A stretch of DNA of 64,000 bases, taken from positions 2,728,001 to 2,792,000 of the forward strand of contig CADDXC010000001.1 of NCBI GenBank assembly GCA_902809985.1, read 5' to 3'. Positions 1 to 8,162 of the stretch are shown here, in pieces. The notes under the pieces were generated by a model. The model worked only from the letters and a program-made list of their open reading frames with translations. It searched no databases and was not told the origin of the DNA. The position numbers and the translations under genes are program-made. Each line of letters opens with the position of its first letter. The stretch's first letter is position 1. The stretch comes from Clostridiaceae bacterium BL-3. Lineage in GTDB: Bacteria; Bacillota; Clostridia; Clostridiales; Clostridiaceae.

Positions 1-181
1 TGGCATACTTCTCAACCATAGGCTTGTGTGCCAGCACTTCCTGTGACAAATTGGAACCTGCAAGATCAATATCGCTGTCATTTCCACTGTCTTCATCTGA
101 AATAAAGACAGCAACAAAAATAAGAAGAAAAAGCAGTACAGCAAACACAACACCGAGGACAATCAAATGTTTAAGCTTCAT
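1..181 (-). CDS. CwlT-like cell-wall hydrolase of the conjugative element (Tn916 Orf14), N-terminus only
   Basis: Only the first 60 residues are in the window; the gene continues beyond position 1. The visible part starts with a short basic head and one hydrophobic signal-anchor helix (about residues 7-29), followed by an acidic, Ser/Gly-rich linker (SDEDSGNDSD). Its ATG overlaps the stop of the upstream VirB6-like gene by four bases (ATGA), which is the arrangement of orf15-orf14 in Tn916. In that family the rest of the protein is a muramidase plus an NlpC/P60 peptidase that opens the wall for the conjugation channel. The catalytic domains are not visible, so the call rests on position and on the anchor. 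Confidence 0.75.
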   Translation of the reverse strand, partial: MKLKHLIVLGVVFAVLLFLLIFVAVFISDEDSGNDSDIDLAGSNLSQEVLAHKPMVEKYA

Positions 182-2388
182 TTTCTTCGTCCTTTCTGCC
201 TTTTGCCTACTTGCTCTTTTACTTTTTGGCGCTGCTGTGTGGTAGATCTTAAAGTGGAAGACTTTACAACTGGCTTTTGATAAATATTCTCCGATCCTTT
301 CCCTTTTTCATAAGAATAATCTTTGCTAGAAACATGATTTTCTGTAAATTTTGGTGTACTTGCTATAGGAGAGTTCATATTAAGATTTTCAGAACTGTTT
401 GTTGTCATCCCATCAGTAAATGAATTTGTTTGACTCATGTTGGCCCTGTTTGTTTTGGGAATATCACTAGATGTTACAGGTCTAGTACGTACCGGACTGG
501 GAGATGATGTTTTTTGTATATTTAGCTGCTCTGTTACAGGCTGCTTCGTTGTACTCTGCTGACGTGCTTTGTCCAGCTCCATTCGACGCTTTGCAATTGT
601 CTCTCGGCGTAGATTTCCGTTTTTTGCTCGTTCCTGCTTTTTACACTCTAGTGTTTGTACCATACCACTTTTGAAGCCATCCACATTTTTTACTACCTTG
701 TCTGATACTTGCTTTTTCCCATGGTATAGGGCATAACGTGCATTGACTGGCAGATCCTTTGCCTGCTCTTTTATTTGTCCTGCTTTATCTGCAATGCGAT
801 CTTTAGTATCCATAACTGCTCCAACTTTCTCACCGACACTCTCTCCAAAACTTGGCTTATTTTCGGATGATACATCAGAGCTGCTGGCTGGACGTTTATG
901 ATTAGGCTGTGCTCTTTGAGATTTTCCAGACTTTTTTGAAGCTGCGGCACCTGCCATGGCTCCAGCTGCCGCACCAGTTGTTCCGGCAACAAGGATACGT
1001 CCGATTTTCCTTTTTAGTCTTCGTGTCCCACGGTTTAACAGCTTGTAAGGTTTTTGAAAAATTCTGTGTCCCATCTGCTTGGAGTCATTTGCCTGCAAGT
1101 TGAACATGCCCATCAGATCTCCAAGCTTCATATAAATACCGGCAAATGTCACTATCTGCAAAAATGCAATTAGGAAAAAGGGGAATCCTTCCGATAGGGT
1201 ATAAATCATTGTAGAGATTGAAAAGGCAACAGTGACAATAAGTGTAATACCTGCTCTTGTCATAATCACATTAAAAAGCTTCATTATGGCATGCTTTGCC
1301 ATGTTATCAAAACCAGGTATCATGGACAGTAGAAAACTCATAGGCAAAAACATGGCATAGATTATGAAAAGTATTTGTGAGAATATCATAATACCTGTCA
1401 GCAAAAACACGAATATGGAAATCCCTATATTGAAAATAAACAGAAAAAATACCATACCAAGGCGTGTAATGGTTTTGGTAATGGTAAGATTCATGTTGTT
1501 CTTGTCCTCAATTTCCTCTTTTACAACTGTTTCTCTATCCTTTCCATTATTCTTATCAGGATCAGCAGAAATCAGCTTTTCAACCCTTTTTTGTCCAATT
1601 TTATCCATGTCGGAATTGCCATACTGTAGTAGAAGCCAGGGCTGCTGTACCTGTATGGAAAACAGGTTGTTCCTTATCATATCTACACTGTCTTTACCCT
1701 TGGTTTTTGAATTTGACATGACAATTTTTCCACCAATGGATAAGCTGGCATTGCTGACATCAGATGAAAAATCATTGATTTTACCAATATAATCTGGAGC
1801 ATAGGCAATAAAGGAAGCAGAAAGAATAAAGACTACAACTAGATTAATTACTGCATGAACAGCTTTAGTAGTTTCTTTCTTGATAAGCCCTACATAGGCA
1901 ACATATATACCAACTATCAAGATGAAAATCAGAAGAAATCCCACATAAAAACCGGAACTTTGAAAGCCATTTGGCGAAATGCCTGCCAAAGTCTGCATGT
2001 TCTTCCCGATGGCATCTGAAGTCTTGGAGATAAAATCAAGTGAGTAGGCTTCCTGCACCAGATATCCTGTGGCATTGGACAGGTAGAGTGAAATTGTCCA
2101 TATAAAATTGGTGATGGCATATAGCCCATACATGACCTGTTTGCCTATTCCATCTGTCCAGTTCCAGGGCAGCCAGCCCCAGGAATTATCCACGTAAAAA
2201 TCCAGCTGATAATTGCCAAGAGGATATTTGGAGTAAGTATTCTTGGAACTTACTGTATCATCTACAAGACCTGATGCATGTACTACAGTTCCAACAATGA
2301 CTAAAAAAAGAAAGGATATTACGGTGACCAGCAAGATAGTTATAAAGATTTTTCGTATCTTTTTCATCTGTACTTTCTTCAAGCTCAT
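178..2388 (-). CDS. VirB6/TrbL-like conjugation channel membrane protein (Tn916 Orf15 / ConG family)
   Basis: A 736-residue polytopic protein. It has an N-terminal hydrophobic signal segment (about 10-38), then several membrane helices in the first 430 residues (for example around 85-105, 150-200, 310-360 and 375-425). The C-terminal third is long, hydrophilic and Lys/Gln/Ser-rich, and is expected to be cytoplasmic. The RBS GAGGTGACC sits just before the first ATG, and the gene follows the VirB4-like gene with no gap. In Tn916 and ICEBs1 the protein at this place forms part of the mating channel. Length and layout match that family; the tail is low-complexity and poorly conserved in general. 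Confidence 0.88.
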   Translation of the reverse strand: MSLKKVQMKKIRKIFITILLVTVISFLFLVIVGTVVHASGLVDDTVSSKNTYSKYPLGNYQLDFYVDNSWGWLPWNWTDGIGKQVMYGLYAITNFIWTISLYLSNATGYLVQEAYSLDFISKTSDAIGKNMQTLAGISPNGFQSSGFYVGFLLIFILIVGIYVAYVGLIKKETTKAVHAVINLVVVFILSASFIAYAPDYIGKINDFSSDVSNASLSIGGKIVMSNSKTKGKDSVDMIRNNLFSIQVQQPWLLLQYGNSDMDKIGQKRVEKLISADPDKNNGKDRETVVKEEIEDKNNMNLTITKTITRLGMVFFLFIFNIGISIFVFLLTGIMIFSQILFIIYAMFLPMSFLLSMIPGFDNMAKHAIMKLFNVIMTRAGITLIVTVAFSISTMIYTLSEGFPFFLIAFLQIVTFAGIYMKLGDLMGMFNLQANDSKQMGHRIFQKPYKLLNRGTRRLKRKIGRILVAGTTGAAAGAMAGAAASKKSGKSQRAQPNHKRPASSSDVSSENKPSFGESVGEKVGAVMDTKDRIADKAGQIKEQAKDLPVNARYALYHGKKQVSDKVVKNVDGFKSGMVQTLECKKQERAKNGNLRRETIAKRRMELDKARQQSTTKQPVTEQLNIQKTSSPSPVRTRPVTSSDIPKTNRANMSQTNSFTDGMTTNSSENLNMNSPIASTPKFTENHVSSKDYSYEKGKGSENIYQKPVVKSSTLRSTTQQRQKVKEQVGKRQKGRRK

Positions 2389-4839
2389 TTAGGTCACCTC
2401 TTTCTTAACCGGTGGTCGGGTGTCAAAGGCATGGAGAAGTTCTTCAAATACCGGATGAATCTGAATGACACCTACACGGCCATAAAGATCAGAGATTAGG
2501 CATTGACCATTTTCAAGTTCACGCAATCGCTTCTGGTTATTCTCGTCTTCCTTATCTACTCCAAAAAACTCCAGTGTCTTCTTTATTTCATTGATATCCG
2601 TGGAACGAAATGCAAATTTAAGTCCTATATTGTTCTTCATCTTTTCATCAAGCAGATCATCCGCATTCTGCGTCACGAAATAAACACCTGCATTCATGGC
2701 ACGACCGGCCCTTACAAGCTTGTTGGAAAGCGTCTTACCCTGTGACACCTGCAAAAAACTCCATGCTTCATCCAAGTCCACAATTTTAAATACACTGCGT
2801 TCGGAATGAATGAAGTCAAGAGCAAAGGTGCTTATAACAATTAAAATGGCTACGCTTAGAAGTTCTACGGTGGTATATTCCTTAAAATTTGTTTCTGCAT
2901 CCGGCAGTACCAAGTCAGCCACTTGTATGACGTTCAGCTGTCTGTCAAGGCTGATAGACTGAATAGTAGTACCGCCTGAAAATAACAGTTGACCAAGATT
3001 ACTGTCCTTAATACTGTCAATATGATCGGCAATACTGTTGGCAACAGTTGTATTTTCCTTATGCAGCTCATCAATGACACGCAAAAGTCCTTTATTTTCA
3101 CTTTGTGTTACTCTGCGAATGGCTTTACGAAGAACCGGGAATTTCTCTCCATCACGACTTGAAATTCCAGTTAAAAAGGTAAGAATGTCAATTGCAAGGC
3201 TTTCCGCATCCTTTGTTTTTTTCATAATCACGTAAGGGTCAAGCAATCCCTTGTCACTTTCCTCTCTCGTAAGGTTTATAATGTTGATTTCATGGGCAAT
3301 TTCCGGCAGTGTTTCTTTCCACCTGCCGCGCTCGGACTTTGGATCAACAATTACCGCCTGTCCTCCATAGAGAACAGCATAATAAACAAGCAGGTTGTTT
3401 GAAAATGATTTTCCACCACCAAGTGAACCAAGGAAAGCTGCTGCAAGAGCATTGGTAACAGAACCTTTCACGCCCTGGGCTGCAAGGCTAGGCTTTAAGT
3501 ACACATTTCGCCCTGTGTCAAGATTGTATCCAATGTATATTCCTTCTTTTTCTCCAAGCATCTGTGTGGCACCAAAGCCTAAACCAGCTAAAAAATCACT
3601 GGTAACATACTGGATATAGTCATTCATGTAGCGCTTGCTGGCAGGTAGAAATTCACCATGAAGTCCCAGCATATCTCCAAAAGGGCGTACCAGCTTAATG
3701 CTTAAATCGTCATAGAAGTCCATAACTTCATTACAACGGCGTTTCAGTTCATCAAGGCTTGAAGCTGATACACATATAACATAGCTCAACTTGTACATAG
3801 CTTCCTTTGTCTTATCCAGATTGGTTTCCAGTTCATTTACATTATCAAGCGCTTCTAAAACATCATTACCTGTATCATTGTTGGACTCCCAAGCATGATT
3901 GTCCAAGTCTTTAAGCTCTTTTTTCTTGTTTCTAACAGTAGTCAAGGCTTTCTTGTTGGCGACAATTTCTACATTCATAGAGGTGTCTATGGGGAAAGTA
4001 AATTGCTGCTGCTGATAGTAGAAAATTTCCGAGGATGGAAAATCAAGCTCTCTCACAATGGAATTTATAGTGAAATAGGAAACATAGGTCGTTTGGTCTT
4101 CATGTTCAATTCTCAAGTATCTCTGCTTTTCTTCCACCAGGCAGCGAGTAGGTTTTATAATGTCATATCTTTTTACTAGAGTTTCCTGCTTTAGCTTTTC
4201 TACAGGCAAATGGTATTCATATTCCTCATAAGGTGTACCTGTCTTTCCATAGAGATGTTCAATTAAGTAGCCAAAATCATTCTTGTTTAGCCTGCGAAAT
4301 TTAAATCTGCGGGAAATCTTGCTTTGAAGCAAACGCTCCATTTTCATAAACCTGTCAATTTCTTTATTGCTCATGCTTACAAAATCACCCATGAGCTTGT
4401 GATTTACCTCATGTAGAAAATCAGAAAAAGTCATAGCTATGGACTCACCTATAGTTTTAATGCTCACTTCCTGCTCGTTTAAAAGGAGCTTGAAGCCAAT
4501 AAAAAAGCGATAGTCAATCTGGTTTTCACCAATCATGCTGACTAACGCTTCGGTCTGCTGGTCGATTTTTTGATAGGCAACTTCCTTTAATTTTCCAGTG
4601 ACTTCTCTCTTGCTGTTCTCCTGTGTTATCCTGATACTGGATTCTGTTGCAATCTGCAAGGCATGTATTTTTCCATCACGGCTCTGGGCTATAAGCTGAC
4701 GAAAACTGTCGTGCACCTGATATTTTTCTTCCGGACTGAGAAATGAGTAATTGTAGGGTATCATCTCATAATAAGCAAAACATTCTCCATCATGGTTAAA
4801 TACAAGATTATTTTCTATATATTTAATGGGATAAGTCAT
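2389..4839 (-). CDS. VirB4-like conjugation ATPase (Tn916 Orf16 / ConE)
   Basis: An 816-residue cytoplasmic ATPase that powers the type IV secretion channel. The Walker A motif GSLGGGKS lies near residue 475, and a Walker B-type stretch (VDLDEAWSFL) follows about 250 residues later, as in VirB4/TraU proteins. I start it at the ATG at 4839, giving MTYPIK, because AGGAGTG precedes it at good spacing; the in-frame ATG 39 bases upstream has no such site and would lengthen the overlap with the TcpE gene. Even with this start it overlaps the TcpE gene by 17 bases, so the two are probably translationally coupled. The length agrees with Tn916 Orf16. Confidence 0.93.
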   Translation of the reverse strand: MTYPIKYIENNLVFNHDGECFAYYEMIPYNYSFLSPEEKYQVHDSFRQLIAQSRDGKIHALQIATESSIRITQENSKREVTGKLKEVAYQKIDQQTEALVSMIGENQIDYRFFIGFKLLLNEQEVSIKTIGESIAMTFSDFLHEVNHKLMGDFVSMSNKEIDRFMKMERLLQSKISRRFKFRRLNKNDFGYLIEHLYGKTGTPYEEYEYHLPVEKLKQETLVKRYDIIKPTRCLVEEKQRYLRIEHEDQTTYVSYFTINSIVRELDFPSSEIFYYQQQQFTFPIDTSMNVEIVANKKALTTVRNKKKELKDLDNHAWESNNDTGNDVLEALDNVNELETNLDKTKEAMYKLSYVICVSASSLDELKRRCNEVMDFYDDLSIKLVRPFGDMLGLHGEFLPASKRYMNDYIQYVTSDFLAGLGFGATQMLGEKEGIYIGYNLDTGRNVYLKPSLAAQGVKGSVTNALAAAFLGSLGGGKSFSNNLLVYYAVLYGGQAVIVDPKSERGRWKETLPEIAHEINIINLTREESDKGLLDPYVIMKKTKDAESLAIDILTFLTGISSRDGEKFPVLRKAIRRVTQSENKGLLRVIDELHKENTTVANSIADHIDSIKDSNLGQLLFSGGTTIQSISLDRQLNVIQVADLVLPDAETNFKEYTTVELLSVAILIVISTFALDFIHSERSVFKIVDLDEAWSFLQVSQGKTLSNKLVRAGRAMNAGVYFVTQNADDLLDEKMKNNIGLKFAFRSTDINEIKKTLEFFGVDKEDENNQKRLRELENGQCLISDLYGRVGVIQIHPVFEELLHAFDTRPPVKKEVT

Positions 4840-5215
4840 AAATTTCACTCCTAACTGCGGTAATAGCTTCGTCCACAATTTCTTTTTTAAGTCTCACTGG
4901 TTTTCCTGCATAAGTAACTTTTGCTCTAACGATGTATGAAAACACGGATTTTAAAAAGCCGAAGGGCTTTTTCCCATCGAAAGTCTTTTGTGACATGAAC
5001 CATGTAAGCGCAGCAGGGATTCCCACATATTTAAGCAGTGCACCATGGATCATTGAAAGTGGTGAAACATTTGCAAACATAACTACCAGAAGTAGGGAGC
5101 AAACAAACCATGCCATCTGCGTGAATGTAACCGGAAAAGGCAGCTGGAAATCATTGATTGCATATATGACCTTTTCCACATTCCAGATGCTTGTATAGCT
5201 TTTAATCTTCTTCAC
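4823..5215 (-). CDS. TcpE family conjugation membrane protein (Tn916 Orf17 / ConD)
   Basis: A 130-residue membrane protein with the typical TcpE layout: a short cytoplasmic head (KKIKSYTSIWNVEKVIYAIN), two close hydrophobic segments (about residues 30-75) and a basic C-terminal tail. I place the start at the GTG at 5215, ten bases after AAAGG. The open frame continues 18 codons upstream, but that part (MYWSPFLFENS) has no RBS and does not look like the family. TcpE proteins are small subunits of the Gram-positive mating apparatus. The gene lies between ardA and the VirB4-like gene, as in Tn916. Confidence 0.88.
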   Translation of the reverse strand: MKKIKSYTSIWNVEKVIYAINDFQLPFPVTFTQMAWFVCSLLLVVMFANVSPLSMIHGALLKYVGIPAALTWFMSQKTFDGKKPFGFLKSVFSYIVRAKVTYAGKPVRLKKEIVDEAITAVRSEIYDLSH

Positions 5216-5321
5216 ATGTAACAATCCTTTCTGTTTTGAATTTTCAAATAAGAAAGGTGACCAGTACATAAATTAACAGGGGATAATTATAGCACTGGCA
5301 CCTTTTCTGGAAATTTTTTAA

Positions 5322-5822
5322 CTAACCTGCATATTCAAAAACCCCATGGGGAGTGACAAGGAAATTTCCTTCAATCTCAAGATCTCGCCCATAGGCTTTA
5401 TAGTCAATATAGTTTTGTAAATCGGAGGGGATCTCACCAAGCCTTCCGGATTCCTCAAGTAGATAGTAGGCGACATCCTCCATGTCGTCACAATCAGGAT
5501 AACAGATAATATCATCCTTGTGCTCCACCATCTCTTCAAAGCTGCCAAAGAAAGTTCTCTGAATTTCTCTCATTTCGTCCTCAATTGGAGTTCCCTCCAA
5601 TTCTTCTGCCATAGAACACAGACGATTTATTTCATCAATGGATGTGTACTCGTCAATATCAAAGGGCAGCTCATAATCATGAATGGCATATTCTTCATAC
5701 TCACCATTTAAGCCAATGCGCTCCTTGACATCTTCCATGTCTATAGGTGGAGTAAACCACGCACCTACTGATTCGCCCTCGTTGTATTTACCAATATTAG
5801 CGATATAGACTTGCATTTCCAT
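5322..5822 (-). CDS. ardA: antirestriction protein ArdA (Tn916 Orf18)
   Basis: A 166-residue acidic protein beginning MEMQVYIANIGKYNEGE, with the GAWF signature shortly after; this opening is characteristic of ArdA. ArdA is a DNA mimic: its curved, negatively charged dimer occupies the DNA site of type I restriction-modification enzymes, which protects newly transferred DNA. The many Asp and Glu residues fit this role. The start at 5822 is chosen because AAGGAGGTG precedes it by nine bases; the longer frame (MLVHKEVKED...) would run through the RBS. It sits between the TcpD-like and TcpE genes, as in Tn916. Confidence 0.93.
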   Translation of the reverse strand: MEMQVYIANIGKYNEGESVGAWFTPPIDMEDVKERIGLNGEYEEYAIHDYELPFDIDEYTSIDEINRLCSMAEELEGTPIEDEMREIQRTFFGSFEEMVEHKDDIICYPDCDDMEDVAYYLLEESGRLGEIPSDLQNYIDYKAYGRDLEIEGNFLVTPHGVFEYAG

Positions 5823-5838
5823 ATCTTCCTTCACCTCC

Positions 5839-6060
5839 TTATGCACCAACAACTCTGTTAAACAGGTTCAAAAGTACATCCTTGACGCCAGAAGCATTGA
5901 AAACCAGACCTACGGCAATAAGTGCAATTATAAGAAAACCAATGAGCTTGGAAAACTCCCTCTTGAAACCAAGATAAAGCCCGATTACTACAATTGCCAT
6001 GAGCACAAGTGACTGGGCATTGCTTAAAAACCAGTTGTATAGATTCTGTCCGAAATTCAT
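5839..6060 (-). CDS. small TcpD-like membrane protein of the conjugative element (Tn916 Orf19)
   Basis: A 73-residue protein with two hydrophobic segments (about residues 15-32 and 39-58) separated by a short basic loop (KREFSK). Size, topology and place directly upstream of ardA match Orf19 of Tn916 and the TcpD/ConC-type small membrane components of Gram-positive conjugation systems. An RBS (AGAAATG type, weak) precedes the ATG. A second open frame of equal length on the same strand (5858-6079) is a shadow. The exact role in the channel is not known from sequence. Confidence 0.8.
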   Translation of the reverse strand: MNFGQNLYNWFLSNAQSLVLMAIVVIGLYLGFKREFSKLIGFLIIALIAVGLVFNASGVKDVLLNLFNRVVGA

Positions 6061-6115
6061 TACACATTTCTCCTTCCATAATCTTTCATTATATAATCAA
6101 ATAAAATTCTATTTA

Positions 6116-7309
6116 TCAGTTGCAGTTAGTTACCATCTGTTCTGTATTATCCACCTGCTGCTGTAGTATTTTCTCATGCCTTTTTGTTAGTTTGGCATTT
6201 TGTATAATATCATAGATGATGTTTGTGCCACGTATCTGATCGATTAAAAGTGCCACCTTTAATGTTGGGGCAACCTGACGCCCTAGCCAGTTTAAGGTAC
6301 GTACAAAGGAATAGGGCTCCGGTTTGGTGGTAAGTTTGAGCTTTTCACGGTCCTTGCCTATAAACCAGGCCCAACTTTCATTTATCTTCCATTCACTGCG
6401 CCTCTTATTCTCTATCTTGTCAACAAATCGAAGGTAACGGTTTATAATGGAAAAAGCTGTACGTTCTGCATCTCTATATGACAGAAGGTCAATAATTGCA
6501 TGATAGGCTCTATCATTTTTCAGCCTAATTTCAAAACGGTTTTTGACCTCTGCTTCTTCTATGGGAACGCCGTTTTTCACGTACTGTTCATAGTCCTTTT
6601 CATATATGCAAAAGTAAATTTCACTTTTCAGGGAACCGATATAGAGTGTATTTCCCATGGCTTCTTTTTCCTCACGGTGTATAAGCTCACCACTTCGATA
6701 GCTCTTGAAACTTCGAAATACTGAAATGCATTCTTCATTTCGGCATTTTTCAGTGAGCTTTGGAATATCAAGTATACCTGCCTTGTCATTTATAGCTAAA
6801 TCCAATCGTTTGAATACGCCGCCTTCACCTATTGCACACATGAAAAAATCATACCAGCTTCTGTGCTGTGCCAGAAGAAATCCTTCAAATTGCCTGCAGC
6901 CCCGTCCTTTAAGCTCTAGCAGTACTCCTTTCTTTTCATCAGGAGATACCATTACAAAAATATCTCCCAAAGCATAATGCTCTGCATAGGAATAAAAACC
7001 ATAGTCCTCATGAAGCATGTATTTCATTTTAAGAAGCAGTATATCTTCAATAACATGTTTTACATTTACAGTGGGGAAACGTATCCTCACATAGTCAAAC
7101 AGCATTTCAAGAGGCGAGTCAGGATTAAAACGTTCCAGTGATTTTAAAATAGTCTCTTTGATGTCTTCCGATGGTGAAGTTCTGCCATTTTCAATGTCAC
7201 TTAGATACTGTCTTGTGATTCCAGCTGCAACTGCAAGGCGGTTTTGCGAGATACCATAGTAAGTTCTCTTTTCTTTTAGTACCTGTACCCATAATCCATT
7301 TTCACTCAA
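6116..7309 (-). CDS. conjugative relaxase, MobT/Rep_trans family with N-terminal HTH (Tn916 Orf20)
   Basis: A 397-residue protein starting at a TTG six bases after GGAGGG. Residues 8-62 form an XRE-type helix-turn-helix (KRTYYGISQNRLAVAAGITR, then YLSDIENG). The rest matches the Rep_trans/replication-initiation fold of Tn916 Orf20 and ICEBs1 NicK, including FEIRLKNDRAYH near residue 270. This relaxase nicks one strand at oriT, stays covalently bound through a Tyr, and starts both rolling-circle replication and transfer. The oriT candidate lies about 130 bases upstream of its start, as expected. A hairpin followed by a T run lies directly before its RBS (separate entry) and may limit its expression. 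Confidence 0.93.
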   Translation of the reverse strand: MSENGLWVQVLKEKRTYYGISQNRLAVAAGITRQYLSDIENGRTSPSEDIKETILKSLERFNPDSPLEMLFDYVRIRFPTVNVKHVIEDILLLKMKYMLHEDYGFYSYAEHYALGDIFVMVSPDEKKGVLLELKGRGCRQFEGFLLAQHRSWYDFFMCAIGEGGVFKRLDLAINDKAGILDIPKLTEKCRNEECISVFRSFKSYRSGELIHREEKEAMGNTLYIGSLKSEIYFCIYEKDYEQYVKNGVPIEEAEVKNRFEIRLKNDRAYHAIIDLLSYRDAERTAFSIINRYLRFVDKIENKRRSEWKINESWAWFIGKDREKLKLTTKPEPYSFVRTLNWLGRQVAPTLKVALLIDQIRGTNIIYDIIQNAKLTKRHEKILQQQVDNTEQMVTNCN

Positions 7310-7329
7310 CTATATCCCTCCAATCAAAA

Positions 7330-7366
7330 AAGTATGTCAACTGAAAGGGTTGTAGTTGACATACTT
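7330..7366 (-). terminator. hairpin plus T run just upstream of the relaxase RBS
   Basis: Two perfect 13-base arms (AAGTATGTCAACT at 7330-7342 and AGTTGACATACTT at 7354-7366) enclose an 11-base loop. Read on the minus strand the stem is followed by six T residues and then directly by the GGAGGG ribosome site of the relaxase gene. This has the form of an intrinsic terminator or attenuator for transcription coming from the coupling-protein and methyltransferase genes. It could instead be, or also be, a protein-binding dyad near oriT. Confidence 0.7.
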
Positions 7367-7436
7367 AAAAAATCCCACAAACCTTTATATAATAAGGTAT
7401 TTGCAGGATTTTAAAACTGTTTTTTATTGTATTTGT

Positions 7437-7460
7437 GCCCCCCTGTTAGATACGGGGGGC
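7437..7460 (-). other. origin of transfer (oriT), nic-region inverted repeat
   Basis: Arms GCCCCCC (7437-7443) and GGGGGGC (7454-7460) flank TGTTAGATAC. On the minus strand this reads as a C run, GTATCTAACA, then a G run. It closely resembles, from memory, the nic-site hairpins of Tn916 and ICEBs1, which share a C-run / CTAACAG / G-run layout. Its place upstream of the relaxase gene is also that of oriT in those elements. A second perfect hairpin (GGTGTGGC 7469-7476, GCCACACC 7481-7488) lies ten bases further on. The exact nick position cannot be read from sequence alone. Confidence 0.88.
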
Positions 7461-7488
7461 TAATCACTGGTGTGGCTATCGCCACACC

Positions 7489-7554
7489 AAAAGCAGGTCA
7501 GTCCGTCCCTGCGGCTTTCGCTTCGCACGCCGCCTGTCCGTCCTGCCTGCTTTT
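7489..7554. repeat. GC-rich imperfect inverted repeat beside oriT
   Basis: AAAAGCAGG (7489-7497) and CCTGCTTTT (7546-7554) close a GC-rich segment that contains GTCCGTCC twice in direct orientation. It stands out against the AT-rich surroundings, overlaps the 3' end of the methyltransferase gene and supplies its last codons (SRQDGQAACEAKAAGTD). It may be a secondary oriT structure, a terminator for the methyltransferase gene, or a junction left by insertion of that gene. Confidence 0.55.
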
Positions 7555-8106
7555 ATTTATTGATTCTGCTATTTCAGGCAACTCTATGCTATTTTTAATT
7601 TCATTTCCCCAAACATCCCATCCATCTTCTTTTTCTCTTGCAAATAACTCTATTCTTGGCAAATTTCCCATAAGTTCTATAATTTTTTCCCTTGCCTGTT
7701 CTGGCTTCTTACTATGCTCTTGTATAGGAGTACAGATAAGCTGATGAACCCTTTTAGATATTCTTTTAGGATGTCCTTTTGTTCCAAGAAGGCATATTTC
7801 CGAGTTTGATCTTGTCCAGTTCCCAAGACCCCAAAATGGTGTCTTGCTTTTCCGGTTTAATTTTACCCATACAAAAGCTACTGTTTTATACACAAATCCC
7901 CATGCCTTAATTAAGTGTAAGCCATTTTCTAATTGGGGAAATGTAACCCATAAAAATAGTATGCAGTGTTTTTCGGCTATTTTATCTACTTGTAAATTAC
8001 ATAGATCCTCTATAGACATTGTTGGATAATGGTTTTCTGCCACTCCTTGTCCTTTTTTTCTTTTATACTGCCAAGGAGGATCAGCATAAATAATATTGTA
8101 TTTCAT
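7498..8106 (-). CDS. MT-A70 family DNA adenine-N6 methyltransferase carried beside oriT
   Basis: A 202-residue protein starting MKYNIIYADPPWQYK, where DPPW is the catalytic motif of MT-A70-type N6-adenine methyltransferases. A second typical stretch, RSNSEICLLGTKG, follows near residue 100, and a SAM-site type sequence is spread over the C-terminal half as in this fold. The start at 8106 has GGAGA seven bases upstream; the longer frame to 8163 has no RBS and would run into the coupling-protein stop. No restriction endonuclease gene is adjacent, so it is an orphan methyltransferase that may protect transferred DNA or mark oriT. Tn916 itself has no gene here. The C-terminal 17 residues come from the GC-rich repeat. 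Confidence 0.88.
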   Translation of the reverse strand: MKYNIIYADPPWQYKRKKGQGVAENHYPTMSIEDLCNLQVDKIAEKHCILFLWVTFPQLENGLHLIKAWGFVYKTVAFVWVKLNRKSKTPFWGLGNWTRSNSEICLLGTKGHPKRISKRVHQLICTPIQEHSKKPEQAREKIIELMGNLPRIELFAREKEDGWDVWGNEIKNSIELPEIAESINKSRQDGQAACEAKAAGTD

Positions 8107-8162
8107 TATAGTTCTCCAATCTGTAAAGTAAAAAATGACATTTACTTTAAAAGCAAACGCCA

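Noticed and set aside
5858..6079. 73-residue frame overlapping the TcpD-like gene
   Set aside because: Same strand, other frame; the product is Cys/Phe/Gln-rich without a membrane profile, whereas 5839-6060 matches Tn916 Orf19.
7498..8106. A full restriction-modification system
   Set aside because: No endonuclease or specificity gene is adjacent; only the methyltransferase is present.
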